Assembly (NCBI RefSeq): GCF_019749255.1
Contig: NZ_JACWFH010000030.1
Location: 24,317 to 88,316, forward strand
DNA from: Mesobacillus maritimus
GTDB taxonomy: Bacteria; Bacillota; Bacilli; Bacillales; Cytobacillaceae
Length of the DNA stretch: 64,000 nt
Reading direction: 5' to 3'
The notes under the pieces: model-generated
Seen by the model: only the letters and a program-made list of their open reading frames with translations
The model's database searches: none
Told to the model about the DNA's origin: nothing
In this document: piece after piece, positions 17,121 through 25,644 of the stretch
Numbering within the stretch: position 1 is the stretch's first letter
Layout of the letters: the number at the start of each line of letters is the position of its first letter
Position numbers and translations under genes: made by a program

Positions 17121-17588
17121 CCTCATACCCCTTTGTTTACCTAATTATAGAGAAAATAATTATTACCCACCCGAGATTCAGTATAATCTAAATCTTGCAA
17201 AAGATAACTAAAAAATAGTAAAAATTTACAATTTTTTGTTCAAACCATGCTAGAAATTTTATTGGGGTGTGGAAAATATATCCACTCTCTACATCTCCAT
17301 CCTAACCACTCCTTGAAAGGCCTACCATGAACTTCAGATAGATTTTTCTCTAAGACTTAAGACGGAGGAAACCAGAAATCTAAAGATCATGTCGATATAT
17401 CTACTAGCAATTTCATGGGCTTCTATTTGAGTCATACTAACAATTTTCGTTTGCAGTCTTGCTTAAAAGCAAAAAAACAAAAGCGGGTTATATCTTTTTA
17501 TGGTAATTATTGCCTTGTTCATCCGAAGACTCACCTACATTTCCCTTGTTGCATACGATGACATGAAATGACAAGGAGGGGTGTAGCT
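17121..17588. other. Intergenic region without recognised gene
   Basis: 468 A/T-rich bases between the divergent RND and DUF1906 genes. It must hold both promoters. On the minus strand a TATAAT lies about 15 bases upstream of the RND ribosome binding site but without a clear -35. I see no ORF with a ribosome binding site and no recognisable RNA. Confidence 0.5.
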
Positions 17589-18812
17589 TTGAAAAAATAT
17601 AAGGTTTTACCAGTTGTCCTAGCTGCTTTTTGTACGGTTCTCGTTTCATTCTTTGTATTCTCCTTCATTGATTCTAATGCTTCAGGAGGCACAAACCCTG
17701 TTAATGAACAAGAAAGTAACTCTGAAGAAAATAACTCTGAAAAGAGCAATTCAGACGAGAACACGAATAGCAAAGGTTCAGGCGGGAATAGTGATATTTC
17801 TAATAACGTTCAAAATAACGTTAATGGCAATAAAGCAGATGTTTCGAATGATGTTGAAAATAATGTCACAGGGGAGAACGCAGACATAAGCAATACAATT
17901 GATAATAACTTAACTAACAGTAACGATAATCAAATTGAAAATAATGTAACGAATAATGTCGAAGTCAATGTGAATGTAAATGTCGAGAACAATATTAGTA
18001 ATAATACCGAAGGATCAAGCTCAAGCTCGGAGAATGGCAATAATGATGGTAAAGATGAAAATAAGAACGATGAGAATAAAAATAACGATGAAAAGAATAA
18101 AGGAAATAACGAAGACAAGGGTAATGGGAAAAATGAAGAAGAAGGAAATAATAATAAAGAGGAAGACAGAATTGTTTGGGGTGTGGATTCCGCTAACTTG
18201 ACAACCGAAGAGATGATTGCCTGCGTAGGAGATAATTTTGGCACTCCTGAAATATGGGGGCGATACTTAGGTGAAAAGGAAGGCGTATCAAAAGGGTTAA
18301 CCTCTGATGAAATCGAACTGTTGCACTCAAATGATATTAAGATTTTATTGATTTGGAACCATTTTGTTGATGCAAGAGGGTACGACAACGGCCAAAAACA
18401 AGCCCAAGATGCGATTAAAATGGCACAAGAGCTAGGAGTTCCTGAAGGAGTTGCCATTTTTGCGGATATTGAACCAGATTATCCAGTAGACTCTGAGTTT
18501 ATCAGAGGTTGGTTTGAGACCATGAATGAATCACCTTATCCGCCAGGTGTTTATGGTGTATTTGATGCAGAACAAGAACTTTATGCAGCCCATGAACAGG
18601 CAGGAAAAGATAATGGTGATTTATTAGGAAATACTTATGTTTGGACAGCTGCTCCTAATATAGGGGTCACAACGCAGAAAGAAGCGCCAGAATATAAACC
18701 AGAGGCACCGGATAATGCCCTAATCGGTGGGTGGCAATATGGTTTAGATGCACAGGCTTGTAATATTGATACAAATCTATTCCACAGTGATGTTTTGGAT
18801 GTCGTTTGGTAG
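17589..18812 (+). CDS. Asn-rich surface protein with DUF1906 glycoside-hydrolase-like domain
   Basis: A 407-residue protein. Residues 1-30 form a signal peptide or anchor; about 30-195 is low complexity, first short repeats of the type NNV-x-NNV-G with ADISN/ADVSN, then Asn/Glu/Lys-rich; residues 200-407 are a DUF1906 (Rv2525c-like glycoside-hydrolase-like) domain, starting WGVDSANL and containing IFADIEPDY (possible acidic catalytic residues) and GGWQYGLDAQACNIDTNLF. TTG at 17589 is the likely start (AGGAGGG 8 bases upstream). It is probably exported and may act on or bind cell-wall or spore glycans. Function is unproven in the family. Confidence 0.8.
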   Translation: MKKYKVLPVVLAAFCTVLVSFFVFSFIDSNASGGTNPVNEQESNSEENNSEKSNSDENTNSKGSGGNSDISNNVQNNVNGNKADVSNDVENNVTGENADISNTIDNNLTNSNDNQIENNVTNNVEVNVNVNVENNISNNTEGSSSSSENGNNDGKDENKNDENKNNDEKNKGNNEDKGNGKNEEEGNNNKEEDRIVWGVDSANLTTEEMIACVGDNFGTPEIWGRYLGEKEGVSKGLTSDEIELLHSNDIKILLIWNHFVDARGYDNGQKQAQDAIKMAQELGVPEGVAIFADIEPDYPVDSEFIRGWFETMNESPYPPGVYGVFDAEQELYAAHEQAGKDNGDLLGNTYVWTAAPNIGVTTQKEAPEYKPEAPDNALIGGWQYGLDAQACNIDTNLFHSDVLDVVW

Positions 18813-18835
18813 TTGTAATGAATATCTAGGGAAGG

Positions 18836-18880
18836 GGGGAAACGTTTTGTGGAAGGAATCTCCACCGTTTCCCTTTTTGG
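18836..18880. terminator. Terminator between DUF1906 and DUF4023 genes
   Basis: Stem GGGAAACG/CGTTTCCC with an inner GTGGA/TCCAC, followed on the plus strand by TTTTTGG. Confidence 0.8.
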
Positions 18881-19003
18881 TTATTTATTACGGTTCGTAG
18901 GAAGCTTTTCGCTAGGATTATTTTTACCCTGACGTTTGCGGTTTTGTTCATCCTTCTGTTGCTTATCGTGCAGTTTAGTTAAAAAATCATTGGTGCTTTC
19001 CAT
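18881..19003 (-). CDS. DUF4023 family small protein
   Basis: A 40-residue hydrophilic protein, MESTNDFLTKLHDKQQKD..., matching the short DUF4023 family of Bacilli in the positions of FxxKLHxxQxKDExN, RQGKxxPSEKLP. The start is fixed by AAGGAGGGG 5 bases upstream of 19003; a longer frame to 19162 has no site. Function is unknown. It is shorter than most automatic gene-length cut-offs. Confidence 0.82.
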   Translation of the reverse strand: MESTNDFLTKLHDKQQKDEQNRKRQGKNNPSEKLPTNRNK

Positions 19004-19149
19004 ATTGGCCCCTCCTTCATCGTCATTCATTTTTACTTTATCCAGATAGGATGAAAACATACAGGATGAGAATGGCAATGAGTTGTTTGGAAAACATAGA
19101 AATGGTAATACTTTTGGAACCTCTAAAAGGAATTTGAAGGAGCTATGAG

Positions 19150-19668
19150 ATGGAAGATACACAAATAATTCGTGCTACTTATGAGGATATACCTGTAATA
19201 ACGGAGATGTTTGAGGACTGCAAAGCTTATCTAGAACTACGTGGCATTCTTCAATGGGACGAGCACTATCCTAGTAAGGATTATTTTGAGTCTGCGTTTG
19301 AGGGCGAGAACCTTTTTGTTTTAAAAATAAAAGATGAAATAAAAGGAGCAATGGTACTAGATGAATGGCAGACACCGGAATGGAAGCAAGCACGATGGTC
19401 TGAGGTGGACGGAAAACCGTTGATTCTTCATTCCTTCTGTATTCATCCCACGGCGCAGGGCGGAGGTAATGGAGGGAAGATGCTTGAGTTTGCAGAGAAC
19501 TTTACAGAAGAAAATGGATATTCAGCACTGCGGCTCGATACCTTTTCTGGAAATGAAGGAGCAGTTAAATTTTATGAAAAAAGAGGGTACAAAAGAACGG
19601 GGGAAGTTAAGTTAAATGGTAAACCAGCAGGACATGAAAAATATTATTGTTTTGAGAAACTATTTTAA
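19150..19668 (+). CDS. GNAT N-acetyltransferase
   Basis: A 172-residue GNAT enzyme. The acetyl-CoA binding loop is AQGGGNGGKML (around 123-133), preceded by the beta4 strand LHSFCIHP, and the C-terminal NEGAVKFYEKRGY motif completes the fold. GAAGGAG lies 8 bases before the ATG. The substrate is unknown. Divergent from the DUF4023 gene and convergent with the permease at 19873. Confidence 0.85.
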   Translation: MEDTQIIRATYEDIPVITEMFEDCKAYLELRGILQWDEHYPSKDYFESAFEGENLFVLKIKDEIKGAMVLDEWQTPEWKQARWSEVDGKPLILHSFCIHPTAQGGGNGGKMLEFAENFTEENGYSALRLDTFSGNEGAVKFYEKRGYKRTGEVKLNGKPAGHEKYYCFEKLF

Positions 19669-19836
19669 AAACAATTATTTCATCAATTACGATTAAGACC
19701 CGATATGTTTCAACTGCAGGTAAATCTGCATCTTGATAACCGATGTCGACTTTGTCCAAGGCTACTACTATAGTGCCAAAGTCATCATCTTGTATGAGTC
19801 TTTGATCAAAAACAGATACGGAGCTTGAATGAAGAT

Positions 19837-19870
19837 AAAATCCCCCTACCGTGTTCAGTAGGGGGATTTT
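19837..19870 (-). terminator. Terminator of the nucleobase permease
   Basis: Perfect 13-bp stem AAAATCCCCCTAC/GTAGGGGGATTTT, 8-base loop, directly after the permease stop (minus strand). Confidence 0.8.
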
Positions 19871-19872
19871 CA

Positions 19873-21219
19873 TTATGAAGCTGCAGGTGTTTGCTGCGAT
19901 TCTTCGACTATATTTTTGTCTCTAGGAATGATGAGGTTCAAAATGACAGCAGCCAAGGCACCAACAGCTGTTCCTGAGGAAAGAATATAATTAGCGAAAT
20001 CTGGAACACTATTCAAAATCTCTGATGGAAGAACCACGGTCCCAATTGTTAAAAGAATGGGTAAACCGATCACCATCATGTTCCGATCATTGATGACAAC
20101 ATTCTGGATGACCTTCATGCCATTCATGACAATTGCAACACAGACGATCCCGAAGATTCCGTTGATAACAGGTTCGGGAATACAAGTGATTAATGCTGAC
20201 AGCTTTGGAATTAATCCTAAGGCAATTAATATGAACCCTGCACTGACAATAGCCATACGACTTGCTACACCAGTAATCGCAATAATCCCAGCGTTAGAAG
20301 AATAACCAGTCATAGGGGTTCCTCCAAATAGAGAACCAACAAAACATCCTAAACCCTCGCCTACAGAGGCTTTATTAAGTCTTTTATCGTCTAGTTCACT
20401 ACCAGTTACCGTTGATACAACAAACCAAGTACCTGTTGTTTCAACTAAAATAACTAAATAGATAAATACCATAGTCAAAATAGCTTGTAAATCAAATACT
20501 GGTGCTCCAAAAGGGAAGAATTGCGGCAGTGAAATCCATGCTGCATCCTTCATCGGAGAGAAATCAACAGAACCAAAAAGTGAAGCTGTAATCGTTCCTG
20601 CTACAATCGCGAGGATCACAGATACCAAACGGAAAAAGGTTCCAAACCCATTCATTTTTCTTCCTAAAAGAATACATATGACTAACACAGCGGCCGAAAC
20701 AAAGGCGATGAGAACGTTATTGCCTACATTACCTGGAGCGTGATAAATGCTATTAAACGCAGATGGCATTAAAGAAATCCCAACAATCACAATGACAGTT
20801 CCCCCTACAATTGGCGGGATGATTTTCCTGACTGCTTTAGCAAATACTTTTAACGGATATCCAAGAGCAGCAATGAGTAATGCTCCTGGCAAAAGACTAC
20901 CGAATACAGCGCCTAAACCTAACTTACCGCCAATCGCAGCAAGTGCACCAATTGGTACATAGGACGGACCTTGGACGACAGGTAAGCGTAGACCACCAAT
21001 TGTTTGAATAAGCGTAGCAATTCCTGCTGCGAGAAAACACATTTGAATAAAATACGTGGTATTTAATGCATCCATTGCTAGAAGCCCCGCAATAATGATG
21101 GGAGCGATATATAAATCCATTGCAAGTACATGCTGGAAACCTAGTAGTATTGATTTCCCTACACTAATTTTCTCGTCGACCCCAACTGTTAAGTTCGGAT
21201 TTTGCTTGTTTCTCTCCAC
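19873..21219 (-). CDS. Uracil-xanthine permease family transporter (NCS2)
   Basis: A 448-residue membrane protein with about 12-14 helices of the nucleobase:cation symporter 2 family. Motifs: QHVLAMDLYIAP near the start, QGPSYVPIGA in TM3, and ETTGTWFVVS followed by GEGLGCFVGSLFGGTPMTGYSSNAG (binding-site region). The GTG at 21219 is preferred (GGGGGA 8 bases upstream; the conserved N-terminus begins shortly after); upstream in-frame sequence is the mRNA leader. Substrate is probably xanthine, uric acid or uracil; the family does not allow a firm choice. No purine catabolic genes are adjacent. Confidence 0.88.
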   Translation of the reverse strand: MERNKQNPNLTVGVDEKISVGKSILLGFQHVLAMDLYIAPIIIAGLLAMDALNTTYFIQMCFLAAGIATLIQTIGGLRLPVVQGPSYVPIGALAAIGGKLGLGAVFGSLLPGALLIAALGYPLKVFAKAVRKIIPPIVGGTVIVIVGISLMPSAFNSIYHAPGNVGNNVLIAFVSAAVLVICILLGRKMNGFGTFFRLVSVILAIVAGTITASLFGSVDFSPMKDAAWISLPQFFPFGAPVFDLQAILTMVFIYLVILVETTGTWFVVSTVTGSELDDKRLNKASVGEGLGCFVGSLFGGTPMTGYSSNAGIIAITGVASRMAIVSAGFILIALGLIPKLSALITCIPEPVINGIFGIVCVAIVMNGMKVIQNVVINDRNMMVIGLPILLTIGTVVLPSEILNSVPDFANYILSSGTAVGALAAVILNLIIPRDKNIVEESQQTPAAS

Positions 21220-21395
21220 CTGCTTTTTCCCCCAGTATATTGAATTTTTTCTGAAAGCTAGGGCTGACCGATGATGTTGATAAACTAGTCGGACCTCACA
21301 ACCCCATTGATAGATTGGTGTTTTGAACATATAGTAAATAATGATTTCACATTGAATTATAATCGGCATTTTTCAAAAAGTAAACACTATTTACG
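21220..21395 (-). promoter_or_regulatory. Promoter and structured leader of the nucleobase permease
   Basis: On the minus strand TTTACT-17-TATAAT lies around 21360-21390 (-10 near 21359-21364), giving a leader of about 130 bases before the GTG. The leader can fold with GGG/CCC, TGA/TCA and CCGA/TCGG pairings around 21255-21305. I do not recognise the purine, PRPP or guanidine aptamer consensus in it. Confidence 0.4.
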
Positions 21396-21800
21396 AATAT
21401 TATTTACAAATGTTGAATTATAGTTCGGTTTTTAGTTTATTTCAGAATATTTAAGTGGCATTAGAGACGGCCTCACTATTTGTTCATAGCGGAGAACAAA
21501 AGTGGTTCATAGATGATGTTAATAAAAGAGGATTGTGTTGGAAAGAGAGAAGAAATTTCTGACAGCCTTTTATGAAAAAATGAGAGAGTTAGGGGTGTTC
21601 TTGCAGGAGGATTTGATCTTACTCTATGGTACCTTGGTTCTTTCTCTACAAAACTAGGTGTTTACTCTATGGATATTGGTCAGTAAGTCCACTTTCTCTG
21701 CCAAAGTCTATGAAATATATTTACTGGATAATTATAGGTTGTAATTTTTTGCTAAGTGGAATATTTTTAAGTAAAAAAGATACCGTGAGGGGGTAGGGGA
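21396..21800. other. Intergenic region with a possible decayed gene
   Basis: About 400 bases. From about 21590 to 21796 the plus strand carries coding-like, hydrophobic sequence broken by stops, ending with a 28-codon frame (21710-21796, MKYIYWIIIGCNFLLSGIF...) without a ribosome binding site. It looks like the remains of a small membrane protein; no family can be named. Confidence 0.3.
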
Positions 21801-22139
21801 ATGGTGGTTCTTCAAAGCATCAATCTAGCTTTGCGTTTTGTGTTGGAGATGTTCGCTTTAGGGGCAGTAGCGTATTGGGGCTTTAAATATGGGAAGGATG
21901 GAATCTTTAAGTGGTCAATGGCCATAGGAGCACCCGCTTTGTTGGCGGTAGTTTGGGGAGTTTTTGGTTCACCAAAAGCGGTAATGAAACTTACTGGGAC
22001 TTTGCATTTTACTGTGGAGGTGCTCGCCTTTGGATTGCCTGCTCTCGCACTATATTTTGCGGGTAAACAAAATCTTGCTTTTATCTATATGATCGTAGTC
22101 ATCATCAATCGAATCCTCATGTTTATTTGGAATCAATAA
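21801..22139 (+). CDS. YrdB/DUF2568 family membrane protein
   Basis: A 112-residue protein with four hydrophobic helices and the family's LRFVLEMFALGAVAYWGF and WGVFGSPKA segments, typical of YrdB (DUF2568). Function is unknown. GAGGGGGTAGGGG lies just before the ATG. Apparently a single-gene unit, followed by a weak hairpin at 22197-22224. Confidence 0.85.
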   Translation: MVVLQSINLALRFVLEMFALGAVAYWGFKYGKDGIFKWSMAIGAPALLAVVWGVFGSPKAVMKLTGTLHFTVEVLAFGLPALALYFAGKQNLAFIYMIVVIINRILMFIWNQ

Positions 22140-22196
22140 GAGCCAAGATTAGCATCCCGAAAAATAGAGTTATCGGTTAGGAAGGAAGAAGAATAC

Positions 22197-22224
22197 TAGC
22201 CCACGTCCAAATAGAGGTGGGCTA
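22197..22224. terminator. Weak hairpin after the yrdB-like gene
   Basis: Perfect 8-bp stem TAGCCCAC/GTGGGCTA, loop 12 bases, no T-tract. Confidence 0.4.
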
Positions 22225-22318
22225 ATAGTATCATTTTGCATGAAGAAACCATAGCAAATAGAAAAAATACTCGCACATTGCTTGAAATAGTTGTGTTTCT
22301 ACTATTCCTGTTCGTACA

Positions 22319-23680
22319 TTATCTCTCTTCCAATATCATCCTCAAACCAGGTTTCGGTCTTAGAGTAATAAGTGGTTGGGGTTTAATTGTTACATGGTTA
22401 GGGGTGAGCCGGAGGCGATATCGGTGAGTGATGCAGGCTAGAACAAGGACCATTTCCATAAAGGCAAAATGATTTCCAATACATACCCTCGGTCCCCCTC
22501 CGAATGGGAAGTAAGCATACGAAGGCAATGTTCTCATAAAATTATTTTCAAATCTTTCAGGGGTAAAATCATCTGGATTCTCAAAATAATCTGCTTGTCG
22601 ATGAATAACATATTGACTCATGAGAACAGTTTCACCTTTTTCAAAGAGATAACCACCGATTTCAACATCCTCGTCCACTTGCCTTCCAATTACATAGGCA
22701 GGGGGATATAGTCGAAGAGATTCCCAAATTACGTTTTGTGTGTAAGGTAGTCTTTGGAAGTGTTCAGGTTTTAGCGATTCTGTACCAAGGACAGCGTCTA
22801 TTTCGTTATGAAGTTTTTCCTCTACTTCTGGATGCTGTGACAATAGATAAAGCGTCCATGACAGGGCATTTGCAGTTGTCTCATGTCCAGCTAGAAAAAT
22901 AGTCATCAGCTCGTCGCGAAGCTGCTCGTCGGTCATGCCTGTCCCGTGCTCCTCATCCCTCGCTTCCATTAAGATTCCAAGAAGGTCTTCCTTCAAACCG
23001 TCTTCCTGTCTTCGATTGCCAATGATGTTAAAAAGCAATTCATCGAGTGCTTTGGCAACCTGTTTGAATTCGCGGTTGGTTTTAGTTGGCAGCCATAAAG
23101 GCATCGGAAGGATGGATCGCATGCGCTTAATAGCAAGCTTCATCCCTTTCTCAACGGAATCTCCCAATAGTTCATGTCCCTCTTTGAAATCCATGCTAAA
23201 CATTGTTTTGGTGATTATCCCTAAGGTAATATCCAACATATCCTCGGTGATTTCGGTTTCCATGCCTGCGCTCCATTTATTCATATATTCTTCGGTAATA
23301 TCAATCATATCTTGAGCGTAGCCGTTTATATGTGTTTTCTTGAAGGCAGGCTGTATCAGCCTTCTCTGCTGCATATGCATTTCTTTTTCACTTGTTAAGA
23401 GACCTTCGCCAATAAGTGCTTTTAGAGACTGAACATCCCTCGACTTAATAAAGCTTTTTTGTTTCGTCACGAGTACTTCTTTTATTAACTCCGGATCCGA
23501 TAGTAGAATAACTTTTTGAAACGGACCTAAGCGAAAACGAACAATATCTCCATATCTACTTGTAAGAGTTCGCATAAAACGAAGCGGGCTTTTTTGAAAT
23601 TCGTTTAAATGTCCTGTGAAAAAACTTCCGTTCTGAGCCACTGGTATTTGCTTTTTGTTGAATGGATCGTCCAATAACAT
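22319..23680 (-). CDS. Cytochrome P450
   Basis: A 453-residue soluble P450 monooxygenase. The I-helix AGHETTA (oxygen activation), K-helix ESLR, and heme loop FPFGGGPRVCIG with the thiolate C400 are all intact. There is no membrane anchor and no fused reductase, so it needs external ferredoxin or flavodoxin partners. The sequence style (IFLAGHETTANALSW, FENNFMRTLP) resembles fatty-acid hydroxylase-type P450 such as the CYP102 heme domain, but the substrate is not certain. It is a single gene pointing away from the phaR2-phaC2 locus. Confidence 0.92.
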   Translation of the reverse strand: MLLDDPFNKKQIPVAQNGSFFTGHLNEFQKSPLRFMRTLTSRYGDIVRFRLGPFQKVILLSDPELIKEVLVTKQKSFIKSRDVQSLKALIGEGLLTSEKEMHMQQRRLIQPAFKKTHINGYAQDMIDITEEYMNKWSAGMETEITEDMLDITLGIITKTMFSMDFKEGHELLGDSVEKGMKLAIKRMRSILPMPLWLPTKTNREFKQVAKALDELLFNIIGNRRQEDGLKEDLLGILMEARDEEHGTGMTDEQLRDELMTIFLAGHETTANALSWTLYLLSQHPEVEEKLHNEIDAVLGTESLKPEHFQRLPYTQNVIWESLRLYPPAYVIGRQVDEDVEIGGYLFEKGETVLMSQYVIHRQADYFENPDDFTPERFENNFMRTLPSYAYFPFGGGPRVCIGNHFAFMEMVLVLACITHRYRLRLTPNHVTIKPQPLITLRPKPGLRMILEER

Positions 23681-23952
23681 GTCCTCCTTTCATGACCATA
23701 TGGAACAAGGTTTTTACTCCGTATATGATAAGCAAATAGCTAGGGTTTTGTGTGTAAATTGGTGGAAAAGCCCTAGCCTGAATTTTTTTAAGAGAAGGCT
23801 CGTAAATGAACAACTCCATTCCTTCCAAAGCTAGTCATATCAACCATTTTAAGCACCCTTAGTGTAGGGATGTATAAGATATAAAAGAGCTTGTTTTAGG
23901 TAAAAAAGCTATGTGGCTCTAGGCTTTGACAGAATGAAAGGAAGGAGAACAT

Positions 23953-24471
23953 ATGAGTAAACTAAAAGATTTAACATTGCTCGTTGCCAAGTATGAGAAA
24001 GAACTAAATACTCTAATACAGGAAAAGCTGAACGATCATGAGTTAGTGAATAGCGCAAATGAAGGGTTACAGAAACATCTTAGTACGCTAAGAAAGCTTC
24101 GTAAATTCAATGAATTCGTTGCACAGCAATTGAATCTTCCTACAAAGGATGATGTGGCTGCTATTGCAAAATTGGTTATGCAGCTTGAAGAGAAGTTGGA
24201 TCGTATAGAAGACTTGCTTATGCACCTACTTGATGAAAATCCATCAGCGTTGTCCCAAGAAGGCCTTAATCAAACTACAACAAACAATGATTCTGAAAGC
24301 CTGCAAGCAGATGATGTGAACGAAGACCAGGAGTTGGATGAATTATCAGATGAGGAATCCTCAAAACCCCTTAAAACTAAAATAATGAATTTGCTATCTG
24401 AAATGGGAATGAAAGTATTAAAAGATGCAGTGAAAAATGCCCTTGCTCAAAGGGGAAACTCTGGTGTTTAA
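23953..24471 (+). CDS. Second PhaR-like PHA synthase subunit
   Basis: A 172-residue protein. Residues 45-95 contain LNLPTKDDVAAIAKLVMQLE, the PhaR/PhaE signature also seen in the two proteins of the first PHA locus; a Glu/Asp-rich linker (about 100-135) and a C-terminal amphipathic helix follow. It differs from phaR at 3971 in lacking the long heptad tail. GGAAGGAG precedes the ATG. Its stop overlaps the start of the second phaC, so it is most likely the dedicated partner subunit of that synthase. Confidence 0.78.
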   Translation: MSKLKDLTLLVAKYEKELNTLIQEKLNDHELVNSANEGLQKHLSTLRKLRKFNEFVAQQLNLPTKDDVAAIAKLVMQLEEKLDRIEDLLMHLLDENPSALSQEGLNQTTTNNDSESLQADDVNEDQELDELSDEESSKPLKTKIMNLLSEMGMKVLKDAVKNALAQRGNSGV

Positions 24472-25486
24472 AGACCCACGTAAACCAAAGGGCTTAAAAC
24501 GATTCGGTACTTTACCCAATCATCCAGATGTACCAGTTGGACCAACTCCAAGAAAAGCAGTTTGGAAAAGAAATAAGGCTACGCTTTGGTATTATCCGTC
24601 CCCAGTAAAAAATAAGAGAACTCCACTATTTCTCGTTTATTCACTTGTCAATCAAGCTTTTATATTAGACCTTGGGCCAGGAGCCAGCATGATTGAAGGG
24701 TTTACCCAAGCAGGATATGATGTCTACTTATTAGATTTCGGAATTCCAGGCTATGAGGACAAACATCTAACTCTAGGAGATTATATTTTTGATTATATTC
24801 AAACAGGAGTACGAAGGGCACTTAGGCATTCTGGTGCCGAGGAAATCACTGTAATAGGTTACTGTCTTGGCGGCACGTTAGCCTTAATTTATGCGGCGGT
24901 GGCAAATGAGCCCATTAAAAACTTAATTTTGTTTGCAACTCCAGTTGACATAGGTGAAGTTCCATACATGGACAAATGGACGAATGCGATTAAGCGTGGA
25001 GACCTAAAGATGGACGATTTTATTGATGAATACGGAGTTATACCAGCTCAAGTAATGGAATTTTGGCTGCGCCTTATTACAGCTCCTGTAAATGTAACCC
25101 CCTATTTAGCATTATTAGGAAGGTTGAACGATAAGAATTATATTAGAAAGTGGAAGCAGTTTGACAAATGGGTGAAAGGGCATATTCCATTTGTTGGGGC
25201 CGCCTTTAAAGAGTTAATCAATGAACTTCTAATTAAAAATAAGCTGATAAAAAATAAGTTGGAACTAAGAGGGAAAAAGGTTAGCTTGAAAAAAATCAAA
25301 GCGAACCTTCTTGTCGTTTCAACGGAAGCTGACGCGCTGATCCCCGAAGAGATGACCAAGCCATTAATGTCAAAGGTCTCTTCCCGGGATAAGACATATA
25401 AGCGAGTAAGAGGCGGGCATGTCAGCCTTGCTATTAAAGGAGGCTTACCTGATTTTCTAACAGAATGGCTTCAGAAAAGGTCTTAA
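24464..25486 (+). CDS. phaC: Second PHA synthase PhaC (class III/IV)
   Basis: A 340-residue PHA polymerase if started at GTG 24464, which has AAAGGGG 8 bases upstream and overlaps the upstream stop by 8 bases; an ATG at 24437 in the same frame lacks a site. Box GYCLGG gives catalytic C134, with D290 (STEADAL) and H319 (GGHVSLA). It is clearly related to phaC at 4627 across the whole length but diverged and with a different N-terminus, so it may have another substrate range or expression time. A perfect 18-bp terminator follows. Confidence 0.9.
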   Translation: MFKDPRKPKGLKRFGTLPNHPDVPVGPTPRKAVWKRNKATLWYYPSPVKNKRTPLFLVYSLVNQAFILDLGPGASMIEGFTQAGYDVYLLDFGIPGYEDKHLTLGDYIFDYIQTGVRRALRHSGAEEITVIGYCLGGTLALIYAAVANEPIKNLILFATPVDIGEVPYMDKWTNAIKRGDLKMDDFIDEYGVIPAQVMEFWLRLITAPVNVTPYLALLGRLNDKNYIRKWKQFDKWVKGHIPFVGAAFKELINELLIKNKLIKNKLELRGKKVSLKKIKANLLVVSTEADALIPEEMTKPLMSKVSSRDKTYKRVRGGHVSLAIKGGLPDFLTEWLQKRS

Positions 25487-25492
25487 ATAGGT

Positions 25493-25537
25493 AAAAATGA
25501 TTAGCCACTTAAAATAAGTGGCTAATCATTTTTTTAT
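25493..25537 (+). terminator. Terminator after the second phaC
   Basis: Perfect 18-bp stem (AAAAATGATTAGCCACTT and its complement), 5-base loop, then a T-run. Confidence 0.92.
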
Positions 25538-25644
25538 AAGAGTGTAATTAATCTTTGAAAGTCTACTAGATATAAAACAGAATACAGAGAGGGAATAGTG
25601 TTCTTTCTGCATTCGGTTCCGATAGAGCTATACACTTTTTATTT

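Noticed and set aside
21220..21360. Purine riboswitch before the nucleobase permease
   Set aside because: The conserved loop and junction bases of the purine aptamer are not found; described as unassigned leader instead.
22236..22427. Plus-strand frame of 63 codons
   Set aside because: Antisense to the 3' end of the P450 gene, no ribosome binding site.
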